Positions 52,215 through 63,170 of a DNA stretch of 64,000 bases are shown piece after piece (position 1 is the stretch's first letter; every line of letters begins with the position of its first letter). Origin of the DNA: Sphaerosporella brunnea (taxonomy: Eukaryota > Ascomycota > Pezizomycetes > Pezizales > Pyronemataceae); contig VXIS01000003.1 of assembly GCA_008704415.1 (NCBI GenBank), positions 248,001-312,000 of the forward strand, written 5' to 3'. A program made the position numbers and the translations under genes. A model generated the notes under the pieces. It saw nothing but the letters and a program-made list of their open reading frames with translations, had not been told where the DNA came from and made no database searches.

Positions 52215-53835
52215 GGCACGTGTGCAACACTAGCTACGGCCGGCTCTTACAAAGCCTCTTCGATTGATGCTATGAAAGAAGAATGGAACTTGTTGTCGAA
52301 AAACCTCTCCTCTGTGTTCGACGGACTCAAAAACACGATCCACAAGGCGAATGGAAGCGAATGGGTTTTGCGTACGCAACTGAATCCCGATGGGACTACC
52401 AAATCCCAAGTTGGACTAGTGATCAAAGAATAGCAGCATGTCAGATGCATCGATTTCAACGAAACCTACGCTCCCGTCTAGAAACTTGCAACTCTCCGTA
52501 TTGTTGCTGCGCATCAGTCCTCAGAAAGGCTGCCGAATCGACCATGTGAACGTCAAATCGGCGTTTCTTAAACCCGCAATCGACAGCGAAAACGTCTATA
52601 AACCTTACCGAAAGGCATAAAAGAAGTCAACTTGTTGCTATCACAATCAATTGTAAGACTGAGGGAAGCTCTCTACCGTCTCAAGCAATCTCCAGGGCTG
52701 TCAAAAGTCCGGCCAGGTGACCGAAGGTGCCCATCAGGCCCGGTTAACACCCGGCACCCAGCGGGCCTGCCAGGCACGGATACTATCTTTGCTTGCGCTG
52801 ACATCAACAAAAAGAAAACAAAAGGGAGATACAGATTCAACGTGAAGCCCCTACCCATCAATCTCTGCCGTCCAGTGTTCTAAGTCACTGAGCATACACT
52901 CGACCTGATGAACTTTTGAACCCGCTCCATACACAACACGTTCCCTCGCTCAGGACTTCAGGCATTCTATGGCTTCGATGACATCATCTTCCAACGACGC
53001 CCTCTGCTCCGTAATAGTGTATCAACATCTGAGAGCTGTTAGCAATGCTCTGATCTAGGTTCGGAGGAGTGTCTCACCCGCTGAACACACGTTCTGCTTC
53101 AGCAGACAGTGCAGGAATTGCGTTAGGTTCAACACCCACGCGTGGGAGGACTCCTCCAAGCAGACCACTGGACCCTTGATCCATAGCCTTGATCCAGAAG
53201 TCTTGCAGGCCGGCGAATCCTTCCACAGGGAGTTACTGAAAGCGGTCTAATGCATCGACTTGGGAATTCGCCAATTGGGCCCTAAATCCTGCCGAACAAG
53301 CACCCAGCGATCAGCACTTTTAGGGGCCCTGAGTTAGGCCCGCTGACCGAACTGATCTTGACCGGGGGTACCCCACGCTGGCTGGCACCCATCATAGGTC
53401 CAGACTTTTGTTACACCGGTTCGAATCTATCAGTCTGTCCGCATCACCGGCTTGACCTGACCCACTCCGTGTGGGGCCCGGTTTGACCTGGCGGGCGGCC
53501 GGACTATTGACACCCCTGGCAAGCGCAGAAGCTCTTGTATGACAGCATCAATGTATTTCTACTATCTATCGACTTCATTCAAATCACCGTAGATTTAAGT
53601 CTCAAGATCAAGAATGAGACTCTTCTGCGTCTCTATGCTGATGACGTTGTCTTTGTTTATGTCAAAGAGGGTGGAGGAGACAAAGCTAAACGACAACTCA
53701 AAGAACAATACAAAATGACAGACCTGAGAGAACTGTCGAGATTCTTAGGCCTAGAAATCAGGCGCAGCAACTGAGGCAGCATCGGAGGTCAAACGGAGTA
53801 TATACACTCCATCTTCCAAAAATTCAATCTGGAAA
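52215..53835 (+). mobile_element. Copia-type reverse transcriptase relic, split by hAT copy C
   Basis: Left part: ASSIDAMKEEWNLLSKNL, WVLRTQLNPDGTTKS, IDFNETYAPV and VNVKSAFLKPAIDSENVYKP, the N-terminal blocks of a Copia RT (AMxxE, VFxxKxNxDG, DYxETFAPV, DVKTAFL). VRLREALYRLKQ (52651-52687) is the LYGLKQ block. After the insertion: QKLLYDSINVF, then LLRLYADDVVFVYV, with the YADD catalytic box near 53633, and MTDLRELSRFLGLEI. The gag, protease and integrase regions and the LTRs are not seen. Confidence 0.75.
52693..53518 (-). mobile_element. hAT family 1, copy C (826 bp)
   Basis: Begins CAGGGCTGTCAAAAGTCCGG and ends in the inverse of CAGGGGTGTCAATAGTCCGG. The left flank GCAATCTC and right flank GCAAGCGC agree at 6 of 8 positions. 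Restoring GCAAGCGC on the left re-joins the Copia frame, so the left copy has mutated. On the minus strand about 53136-53078 reads GVEPNAIPALSAEAERVFSG, a hAT dimerisation motif close to that in copy B (NAIPALSVEAE). Confidence 0.85.
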
Positions 53836-53869
53836 GCGTCTAAGAGACTTCTGCACCAATGGTCGTCAA

Positions 53870-54931
53870 TAGTGATGCAAACGAGCCGGCTCGAGACGAG
53901 CCCAAGGGGTGACTCGAGCGGGATCGTCAGTTTTACTGGCTCGGCTCGCGAGCGCGAGCCGGGCTCGAGCTGGTGGAGAGAAATCATATTTTGAGGCGGG
54001 AGCACGCCGGCAGGAGGCAGTTCATGGCCATGTAAATTTTCTACTATGTAGTTATCCCAGGGTAGATCAGTCCGATAAGTCGGACAGGCCCGAAGAGGAG
54101 TTGAGCGCTGCCTCGGTGTTTAAATCTACACACTCCGGCATATCATGGTCACTCCGAGTGGTTGCCCCCCTGACTCCCACCTCTGGTAGAACCTCCGGAT
54201 CTTCGTATGGTGCAGGCAGCTATACCTGGTCGTCGGAGATGGACGACCACAATCAATGCCGGTATCCCCGCGTCCGAACTCAGAGCAAAGTATTTCCGTA
54301 TGCTTGAGCCAATGCTTAAGCAACAACAAAGCGCTGCTCGACTCCTCCAGAAGCCGGTTGCGTTTCTTTGTGATAATATCGCCCGCCACGCCGCAACCCT
54401 GTCTCGAATTTGCTGAATCATAACTTTTTTCCGAGGCATCATTGCAGGGCAGCTTCGGGTGCTTCGATGCGATGTGCCTGTTATAAGCGCTGGTAGTTTT
54501 ATACCAGGATTTATAGGGACCCCACGTCTTCGAGCAATGGCAACATCGAACGGGTTCGAGGGGCTTCTGGTTGTCACAACTAGAGCCTGCCTTCTTCTTC
54601 CGTCGCTTCGGTGAAGAGCCTTCTTCAGCATCAGATTCCGTGTCACCCTCTGTGCCGGAATCATGCTCATCTACTTCAGGTTCTGTGGTTTCCCGGCTCG
54701 GGGCATCCGCCGCCGTTCCAGCGTTGTTTCCCGTTCTGGCTCGGGGTACCTCCTCTCGAAATCTCGGCGGAACCTCGTTCTTTTTAGAAAGCTCGAGAGA
54801 AGTCGAGCTGAGCTCGAGCCCAAACATTTTATGCTCGAGCTGCTCGAGCACAAAAATATGTCCGTTCGAGCCGGCTCTAATTCGCAGCTCGAGCTCGGAG
54901 CTCGAGCTGGCTCGGCTCGTTTGCATCACTA
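53870..54931 (-). mobile_element. hAT family 2 derivative (1062 bp)
   Basis: Ends TAGTGATGCAAACGAGCCG and its inverse, with a 19-bp perfect TIR, then CTCGAG-rich subterminal repeats at both ends (53890-53975 and 54785-54910). The flanking 8-mers (GTCGTCAA and CGCCATAT) do not match, so an end or flank has been rearranged. It lies immediately beyond the Copia relic. Confidence 0.85.
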
Positions 54932-54992
54932 CGCCATATTCCGATGGCGCAAGGACAAACAGTTTTAACCTACTGCAGCAAAGAACATACAA
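54126..54992 (-). CDS. Fused hAT N-terminal zinc finger and C-terminus, one open frame
   Basis: The 288-residue frame opens outside the TIR at 54992; the element's own start is probably the ATG near 54837 or another inside. An acidic and basic spacer (HDSGTEGDTESDAEEGSSPK, then RRKKK) leads to a BED-like zinc finger at about 54555-54455, CCHCSKTWGPYKSWY with YNRHIASKHPKL (C-x2-C and H-x4-H). About 30 residues later comes GDIITKKRNRLLEESSSALL, the transposase C-terminus. The DDE core and dimerisation start have been deleted without breaking the frame. Such a protein could still bind the element ends and compete with full transposase; that is inference. Whether it is expressed is unknown. Confidence 0.55.
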   Translation of the reverse strand: MYVLCCSRLKLFVLAPSEYGVVMQTSRASSSSELELRIRAGSNGHIFVLEQLEHKMFGLELSSTSLELSKKNEVPPRFREEVPRARTGNNAGTAADAPSRETTEPEVDEHDSGTEGDTESDAEEGSSPKRRKKKAGSSCDNQKPLEPVRCCHCSKTWGPYKSWYKTTSAYNRHIASKHPKLPCNDASEKSYDSANSRQGCGVAGDIITKKRNRLLEESSSALLLLKHWLKHTEILCSEFGRGDTGIDCGRPSPTTRYSCLHHTKIRRFYQRWESGGQPLGVTMICRSV

Positions 54993-56214
54993 GAGGCTAG
55001 GGTGGATCTACAGGACGGAGGTGGAGATTGTAAGGTAGGATCAAGGATTATCGTAACATCATGATGCGCAGCCACACTACTCAACTGAGCATACAGGACT
55101 GGGGCAGGCTGGTGTCGGCATACAGCCTGATCGAGGTTCATCACAGCCAGCAGTGGATACAGACCCCGAAGCTGAGTCTCCAGGTTCAGTAGGATCACGG
55201 TTTCAAACGCGACCGTGGACGAAGGAGGTGGGGGTTTGTTATTTGAAAGCGGGTAGACCGCACACTGCGTGGTAAATGTACTTGGGTGTAGCTATAAGTC
55301 GGGTGCTCCCCGAACAAACAGCAACTGGCAACGCCACTACGATTGCTGCTAGAACTTCGTTAAGCTGGGGGTGGCATCGTAGGCCTCCCTAGAGCCTTTT
55401 CGAGTGTTTTGAAGAAAAAATACCCACTTCTTCCTGGACGACAAAGGTCTTGGCATTGTTTGGTTGTATGGAGGAAAGAAGCCGAGTGCTCTTTGCATGT
55501 GTGTAACGGCTCCCGAATTACCCTTGTACCCTAGTACTATCAGTTGAGGCATGAAGAGGGCAGACCCGTGAAGTAGCTTCATAAAAGACGGCTGCGGGGA
55601 GGAGGACACAGTCAGCGTTTCCCGCGCAGATGCAGCAGGACAGACCCGCAAAGATATCTGAGCCTTGCCTCACCTTGACGCAACTCCACTACCAGGCGAC
55701 GTGCACAGAATCAGGCGCCAGAGGTCGTGTGTGAAGCGTAGTATTTGAAGTACCGCTAAACTTCCAGCATGCAGGTCAAACGCGCAATCCGGTGTGAGCC
55801 GATAGCCGGGATAGTTGATTCTAAGCACGGACGGAGGCGAAATACCTTTCGTATCGAAGCTCACGAGTTACAGTTTCGTGGCGCTTGGTTTAGCAGTTGT
55901 TTCGATAAGCCGTAGGTGTCAACAACTGCAGTGAGATTGATGTCGACAGATGGTCTAGATTGCGGCGTCGGGGGTTGTCCATGCGGGTGCTCTCAATGGT
56001 GATGTCACGTCCTGGACGCCGGGTAGGTTTGGCATACAATACCAGAAAAGGAGATGAAATTCGTTCGGCAGTGCTCCAGCAGCGACCCCACATTGATCAA
56101 GAATACCGCTTTTGCAGTTAATACTGTCGTGTGACGGCATTGAGGGAATTGCTCTATCAAAAGACGATTCGCATTAGAGGGGAAATACGGTCCGCGACGA
56201 TTGTCGCCGCTATA
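54932..56214. other. Stretch without a supported gene
   Basis: Frames of up to 100 residues (minus 55349-55651 contains FMKLLHGSALFMPQLIVLG), none with a motif, promoter or splice sites. Confidence 0.4.
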
Positions 56215-56935
56215 ACGAGCCCCGTCGCCACCCCCGTCGCTGTTTCCCTATCTATCCACATCGACATCCTCATCCCATGGTAATCGGCATTCCTATCGCC
56301 ATCGTGATTGCAATCAACGTCACCATCGCCACCCACGTTCCAACACCTATCCCCATCGGCAGCACTATCCCTATTCCCACAACCTCGCCATTGAGGCGCT
56401 CATCGCCATTGCTGTTGTAATCGACGTCACCATCCATCGGCACCCGAACCCCAATCGCCATCGCCGTCGCCGTCGCCATTACGATCGACGACCCCATTCC
56501 CATCCATATCCCCATCGCCAATACTCTCCCTTTCCCCACCGCCATCGCCACCACTATGTCTATCTCCATCCTTATCGTGATCCGGCATCGCCATCTCCAT
56601 CCCGATCCTTATACACACTCCCTTCTCCATCGCAGGTACGAGCACAGTTCCCAATCGTGGCCGTGTCCCTACCGCAATCGCTGTCCCCATCGACTCTCCC
56701 TCCACCTTTCCGGCGCCATGCCTATTCCTATCCCCGTGGCCAGCCCCATTGCCATCCGTCTTTCCATCGCCATCACCATATTATGATCCGTATCCGCATC
56801 CGCATCCAGGCGGCGATCCCCGTAATCCCCGCAGATATTTCGATGCCAATCGCCACCAGGGCAACCACCGCAATGGTGACCGCAATGATTCAGGGGATAG
56901 GAGAGTAGATAGCGGTGGCGAGATCGATGGGAGAT
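56215..56935 (+). repeat. Degenerate hexanucleotide array 8 (C-rich plus)
   Basis: About 720 bp of C-rich hexamers, ending directly at the 3' end of LINE relic C. Confidence 0.8.
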
Positions 56936-57965
56936 AGTTTTGGTTTAATCATATTGTGTTCGGCCGCTTGCGGCCATGACATATGCAGAAAGAGACTATG
57001 CTACCCCTTCGGCAGAGCCGACTACTGAGGCCTGCGGCTCCTCTAAGGACAGAACGACAAAGGAAATCGCTCCGAATATCATACACGCGCACCAAGCAAA
57101 GGCAAGAAGAGACGGTCTCAACCCGGTATGCCTCCAGCAGGCCAGGATCCGACTTTGGTAGTGCTCGGGAAGTCCATGACGGCTTCCGTACACCTATCAT
57201 CCGCTAGCAGCGCGGCCTTGGCCGTCGCCGGCCCGCGCTTCCGCCCTCCCTCTTTCGTAGCCTCTGACACTCATATGCAGAGTAGTCTCTGCGCGTCCTT
57301 CCACCGCTTGCAGAACTTGAGTAGGTGGTCCCGCGTCTGTACGGCGCCGCTATTGCGCCACCAGCACTTGTCATCTGCGCGCCGTGCGGTCCGATGCAGG
57401 TAGGGGGCTGTCGGAGCTTTCTGGAGCCGCAGTTGGAAGAAGCGCGCAGCTACGGCCTTCTTGGTCCTAAAGGCGCTCTGGGCATCCGGTAGCTCTTCGG
57501 CCGTCAGTTCTTGGCAAGCCATCGGTCGCGGTCTTGTCGTTTGGCCTCGGTGCCGGCCCTGGCGACGTAGGCGAGCGACGTGGTGGCGAGCACCTCGGAG
57601 GCTTCGGGCGGAGATCGGCTGTTGGCGCCGTCTTTGGCGCGCTTGTCGGCTTGCTCGTTGCCAGCGACGTCCTTGTGGCCTGGCGTACAGCGGAATTCCG
57701 TGGTCCAGCCCGCGTCTAGAATGGCTTTCTCGGCGCGATCCTGGGGACGATCCACTGACCAGGTCCGGGCCCGGTGTCGAGTAGCCGCAGAAGAGCTGCC
57801 TGCGCGTCCACGAAAACACGGACGCTGTCGTTTCCGGGATGCGGTGTAGGGCGAGCGCTAGGCCGGCTGCGATGCCGAGTCGCTCGGCGTCGTAAGCTTC
57901 GTTGTTGGAGCCGACGTATTTGGCTGTCCCTAGCCGCTGGCGGTCGTGGCCGTCGTATGATGGGG
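56936..57965 (-). mobile_element. LINE relic C, 3' half
   Basis: Minus strand: an RNase H region near 57920-57640 (SNNEAYDAERLGIAAGLALA; VFVDAQAALLRLLD; FRCTPGHKDVAGNEQADKRA), then EELPDAQSAFRTKKAVAARF, the C-terminal Cys/His region at about 57440-57290 (FFQLRLQKAPTAPYL; KCWWRN, then HLLKFCKRWKDAQ), a tail with LLADDRCTEAVMDF, and a 3' untranslated end (57070-56940) shared with element D. Two or three frameshifts. The left edge abuts hexamer array 8 and the right edge hexamer array 9. The 5' truncation is typical of LINE insertion. Confidence 0.78.
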
Positions 57966-58870
57966 GATAGTGATGGGATAGATCTCAGTTGCGATGGCGA
58001 TGTGGGTAGTGCTAGGCCCGCAGTGGCGACTGGCCATGACGATGGCAATGACTGCTATCGGGGATGGAGATGGGAATGCGGAGCCGGACAGCCGCCGAGA
58101 TTGTGATAGGAATGCTGTGGGATATGGGAATGGCGATGGCCATGCCGAGAGTGATCGCGATTGGGATAGCCATGGGGGTAGCGATACTTATCGGGATAGT
58201 TATCGCACCGGCAATGGCGACCGGGGGCAGCGATGGCAACGGGAATAGGAATTGAGATCAGAACAGGGACTGCGATCTGGATGGCGATGTCGATAGTGAT
58301 GGGGATAGTGATTTCCGTGGCGACAGCAATGTGGATGGCCATGGGGATAGCGATGGCGATGGCGATGTCGATACTGATGGGGATAGTGACTGCCGTGGTG
58401 ACAGGAATGTGGATGGCCATGGGGATGGCGTTGTCCATAGTGATGGGGATAGTGACTGCCGTGGCGACAGCAATGTGGAGGGCCATGGGGATGGCGATGG
58501 CGATGGCGATGGTAACTGCTACGGCGGTGGCAATAATTCAATGGTCAAGGAAGGGTGGGTGTAGTGATAGGGATGGCGATCAGGACAGCAATGCGGATAG
58601 AATTGCCACGGCGATGGCGATCGGGATAGGGATGAGGATAGCGGTGGATATGGAGGTACGTATTAGTCGGGTTCTGGATCCGACAATTGCGATCGACATG
58701 GCGGATAGCGATTGCGATTGAGCAAGCGACGAGGGTGGGTATAGAGTTTGGCATAGTTCTGTGGATAGCGATCAGAATTGCCAGAGCGGTCACCGTGTTA
58801 CTAGGGATGGATATAGCCATGGCGGTGCGGATGCTGATGGGAACAGGATGCGGGCCAAGATGGCCGTGGG
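57966..58870 (-). repeat. Degenerate hexanucleotide array 9 (G-rich plus)
   Basis: About 900 bp of GATGGGGATAGCGATGGC-type sequence, so the C-rich strand is minus, opposite to array 8 on the other side of the LINE. Near 58280-58490 a quasi-unit of about 75-80 bp (GATGGGGATAGTGA...GGCGACAGCAATGTGGATGG) repeats three times. Confidence 0.8.
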
Positions 58871-59524
58871 TTTTGGTCGTGGGCGTCGCTCGCCTGTCCC
58901 ATTCGGTAAAAACAAATATCCCCTCCGCCGCTTCAGACATGCTGGGATGACTGTCTTCGGTTTGGCTGATCTGAATGCCGTTGCCGTGCACCATGTGGCC
59001 GCCCATCACTTTTATTTGGTTTCTCACCCGGCTAAACTCCAAGCCGGTGCCGGTGCGCGGGTTGATTCGGGCCGTCCTTCAGCAGGCGAGTTTGCCATCG
59101 GGATCAAATCGCGCTCAGGCCATGGTCATTATCTCCTCACAGCCGCCGGTGGATTGCTTGTGTGCATGCGTCTGCCCTTGCGCGCTGCAGCACCTGCATT
59201 CGACTTCCGCAACAGAATCTGACTCCAAACTCCGAAATGCCCATGGGGTCGCTGCCACGATCGCGCAGGCAAAATGGACTCCAACCCTCCACGTCCTGGT
59301 TCAGCAGGCACACTGCTATCTCCTGATCGTGGTGATGGAGTTGGAAATCACTACACCGATCGCCGTGTCGTCATTTCATAGTTGCCCAGCGCGCTTCCCT
59401 CTTTGTCTCCCGTCGGTGACAGTGCCTATGACTGCAACTGTCTAGACGTCGCGGAACCGCGCTAAATCGGAATTCTAGCTGTATTGTGACTGCATGGGGG
59501 CCGCGCGTCCCATGGTAGCTCAGG
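58871..59524 (+). other. Stretch between arrays, open frame of uncertain meaning
   Basis: A plus frame continues out of array 9 to 59222 and reads NKYPLRRFRHAGMTVFGLAD, VHHVAAHHFYLVSHPAKLQA and GHGHYLLTAAGGLLVCMRLP. 59160-59275 resembles the dispersed family F4. No domain recognised. Confidence 0.3.
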
Positions 59525-60640
59525 TTGGGCGGTGATCACCACATCGACCACTATGGCCGCCGTTCTCGCCATTACCGCGCCATCGCAGTCCACATCCCTA
59601 TCGCCGCTGTGGCCGTTATTCCCCAGTCCCATTTCAACCGCTGTCCTCATGCGGATGGGAACCGGCATCACTGTGGCCATTGCGATCCCGATCGCAGTGC
59701 ACGTTCGTACTGTCAACAAACCAGATATCCCAGTCCGCATCGCGTTCTGATGGCGATTGCACGTCCCATCACAATTGGCCATCACCGTTGCCATCAACGT
59801 GCCCATCAGTATCCGCATCGCCAGCACTATTCCTATCCCTATCGCCACCGCCATCGCCATCATGATGGCCGCCATTCATCCCAAGTCCTATTGCAATGCC
59901 ATCCCCATTATCAGCACTACCAACAGGCGGACCGCCATCGCTATTCCGCTTCCGAATCGCCACCACGACCTGACAGCCATCCCTCTCGCCACTGCAGCAA
60001 TCCCAATCGCCATCGCCAACACTATCCCAATCGACGGACCCATTGGCCGGCCTCAACGGCGTCAAGACTATCCCCATCCTTATCGCCACTGCCGTTGCTC
60101 TGTCTCTCCCTTTCCATTCTTATAACCATCACCATCCCTATCAGATCGCCGATGGATTCGCCATTGCCGGTACCATTATCGCTGAGACCACAGTCTCTGC
60201 ACTCACCATCCCCATACCCAGATCTATCCCCGTCTCTATCCCCATGCACATCGCTCTTCCCATTGCCATCTCTACTCCCATCCCCATCCCTACTGCCATC
60301 CCCATCGCCACTGCCTTGCCGCCCCATGCCTATCGCCATCGCCATCGCCATCGGGGTCGCTCGCACCAGCATCGCCGTACACGTCACCTTTGCCGTCGCC
60401 ATCACTATCCCAATCGCTACACCCCCGGTGGCACCGCCACCACTATACCACCGCCATCACCACTGCTATCTCTATCTCCATCGCCACCGCAGCCGTTATC
60501 CCCCTCCTCATTTGCGTGACCATTGTTGTCCCCATCCCTATCGCCAACGTCGGGGTATCCCAAACCCTCGCCATCGTCGGCACGAACCCGGCCCCTCTCG
60601 CAACGCCACCGCCTCGCCATCGCGAATCGGGCGCCGACCC
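59525..60640 (+). repeat. Degenerate hexanucleotide array 10 (C-rich plus)
   Basis: About 1.1 kb. It contains the longest open frame of the window (382 residues, 59525-60673, His/Arg- and Ser/Pro-rich), which results from the stop-free hexamer and is not proposed as a gene. Confidence 0.85.
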
Positions 60641-61139
60641 CATGACGCATTTTCTGGTGGAACAACAAATTGAGGGAACAGGTCCGGTAACCATTGTGCC
60701 ATTCACGTGTTGCGGGCTGACTCAAACTACGTCGCAGCGGTCCGCTGACCATAACCCACTACTGTATACCACACGATGCACCTCCGATGACTGCACGCAA
60801 GCGCTCACTCTAACCCAACACACCTGCGCTGCCTGAAAACCGTGCCGTCCAACCGACTTCCACACTTCTGCCGGTGACTGTCACTAGTATATCATGCAGG
60901 TGGGACGCGGGGTGGGGTTTTCTCAGATACCGTACCCCACCATCTGGGCCGCCGGATTGTGGGCGCCCGGACGATGGATTGGACTTCTTTTGTCATAGAA
61001 CGACGAGTACAGTCTGGAAGTTAATTTTGCAGTCCCACATGCTTGCCTGCAGGTCAACAGTGATGGCGGCCAGCTGGCGGCCTGCTGGACGATATTCTCT
61101 GCAGGCCAGCCTACTCGGTACACATAATTTTGCTGTGGA
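60641..61139. other. Stretch without a recognisable gene
   Basis: Separates a C-rich from a G-rich array. Short frames only. Confidence 0.45.
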
Positions 61140-62095
61140 TTGCGATCGTCACCTCAATGGGAATAGCCACGGCAGTGGAGATAGGAGTTGAGATAGCGAT
61201 ATGGATAGAGTGGGGATACGCACAGCGACGGAGGTGACAAGAGAAATGGGCCGGCCATGCGGACTGCGATGGCGACGGGGAGGCGGAAGCAGATTGCCAC
61301 GGTGCTGGCAATAGCGATGAGGATGTTGTGGGGATGGTGGCCATGAGCCACGGCAGGATAGTGATAGTCAGACTACCGTCAACGGTGATGGAAACCCCGA
61401 TGGGGATGAAGATGGAGACATCAATAGCCAGGAGAATCGGTACAGCGACTTCCGATGGTGTTAGTGATTGTAAGGGCGTGTGGGATTGGGATAGGGATGG
61501 TAGATGCGAAGTCTATGGCCATGGCGATTGCGATGGGGACATTGATGGGGAGGAGACAGCGGCCCCGATAAGCAAGGGGAGACCGATATGGCTAGCAAAG
61601 GCGATCGGGACAGCGACGCTGGTGGCGATAGGCATTGGCAGTGACAATGGCGGTTGTGCGGACGTCAATGACGTTGTAGACGGGGATACGGATACCGACA
61701 TAGCTGACGCTAGGTATGCGGATTGAGCCGGCGGTTATGATTGGGATGAGCGTGATGATAACCCCAGCAATGGCGATGGTGTAGGCGATAGGTATGTGGA
61801 TCGCGACATCGGTGGTGATGGTGATCGGGGCAACGACTGCGAGCCGGATGGGGATCGCGGTGTGGATTGGGATGCCCATGGCGAGCCGGATCGGGATGGC
61901 GGAGGCGATGGCTATATTGACGGTGATAACCACAGCAGTGTCGTTAGGGATGGGGCTATTCAGAGGGATAGAGATGCAGATCAGGGCTGCGAGTCCGGTG
62001 GCAATGGGAATTGGAAATACTCCGCCGGTGTTTCCGGGGCGGCGTTGGCGTTTTAGACTACGATGGCGATGGGGATGCCAGCGCAGTAGGGATTA
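61140..62095 (-). repeat. Degenerate hexanucleotide array 11 (G-rich plus)
   Basis: About 950 bp of GGCGATGGGGATAG-like hexamers, irregular. It continues into the ordered part of the array at 62096. Confidence 0.8.
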
Positions 62096-63057
62096 GGATG
62101 GCTGTAGGGAGGGCACCTGCCATGACTATCGGTGATCGGGATGGGGACAGGTAGAGCTGAGGCAATGGGGATCGGCGCAGGGACCGCGACCTGGATGTGG
62201 ATTGTGATTGGAATGGCGATGGCGACGGGTACGGGAACAGCCATGGGGCCGGCGATCCCCATGAGGATGCTCATTGGGAAGGAGATTGTGCTTGGGATGG
62301 AAGCAGCGACCTGGATGGGGATTGTGATTGGAATGGGGTTGGCGACGGGTATGGGAACAGCCATGGGGCCCGCGATCCCCATAAATATGGTCATTGGGAA
62401 GTAGATCGTGCTTGGGATGGAAGCAGCGACCTGGATGGGGATCGCGATAGGAATGGCGATGGCAACTGGTATGCCCACAGCCATGGGGCGGGTGATCCCC
62501 ATGAGAATGGTCATTGGGAAGGAGATTGTGCTTGGGATGGAAGCAGCGACCTGGATGGGGATTGTCATAGGAATGGCGATGGCGACGGGTATGGGAACAG
62601 CCACGGGGCCGGCGATGCCCACGCGGATGTTCATTGGGAAGGAGATTGTGATTGGGATGGAAACAGCGACCTGGTTGGGGATTGTGATAGGAATGGCGAT
62701 GGCGACTGGTATGCCCACAGCCATGGGGCGGGTGATCCCCATGAGGATGGTCATTGGGAACGAGATCGTGCTTGGGATGGAAGCAGCGACCTGCATGGGG
62801 ATTGTCCTAGGAATGGCGATCACGACGGGTATGGGAACAGCCATGGCGCCAGCGATCCCCATGAGGATGGTCATTGAGAAGGACATTCTGATTGGGATGG
62901 AAACAGCGACAGCGGTCGCGATACGACTTGGGATAGCGGTCTGGATATCGCCGAGGATTCGGAGAGCAGCCTCGGTGGGGCTACGGACAGCGGCCGTGCT
63001 GATGGTGATGGTCAAGGCGATCGCGTGTAAGCTGGCCGCCGGAGTGAGTATCAACAA
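62096..63057 (-). repeat. Hexamer array with exact 120-bp higher-order units
   Basis: The marker CGACCTGG (or CGACAGCGG in the last) occurs at 62187, 62307, 62427, 62547, 62667, 62787 and 62907, so six units are exactly 120 bp long (20 hexamers). Each has the order CGACCTGG(A/T)TGG, GGAATGGCGATGGC, CAGCCATGGGG and TCATTGGGAA. Adjacent units differ at roughly 5-12 positions, and units 3 and 5 share the variant GGTATGCCCACAG. Minus-strand translation is a 334-residue frame of 40-residue repeats (SFPMTILMGI, then MAV(G/P)IPVAIAIP). The right end, 63057-62860, matches array 2. Confidence 0.92.
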
Positions 63058-63170
63058 ATAGTCGCTCGGAATTACTTTGCATTACCCGTTAGAATGTACC
63101 TTTCGACTACTGCATTTCCTACAATGCTATAACTTATCGCTGAGCCTATTTCCCACCGCCGCGGGATATT
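63058..63170 (-). repeat. Array leader, F1 copy 3 (reverse)
   Basis: On the minus strand GATAAGTTATAGCATTGTAG, GGAAATGCAGTAG and ACGGGTAATGCAAAGTAATT align with the leaders at 13.5 and 6.2 kb. It stands directly before the array in the C-rich direction, the same arrangement as at 13.6 kb. Confidence 0.6.

Noticed and set aside
53862..54939. Target duplication for the 53870 hAT element
   Set aside because: GTCGTCAA and CGCCATAT do not match; the element is defined by its TIR only.
59525..60673. 382-residue plus-strand open frame, the longest in the window
   Set aside because: It lies in a hexamer array whose units contain no stop in several frames; composition is His/Arg/Ser/Pro only, with no domain and equally long frames elsewhere on both strands.
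62053..63057. 334-residue minus frame of 40-residue hydrophobic repeats as a membrane or structural protein
   Set aside because: Long frames also exist on the opposite strand (226 and 217 residues) and the period is a multiple of 3 and of the hexamer, so openness is expected without selection. Kept only as a repeat finding.
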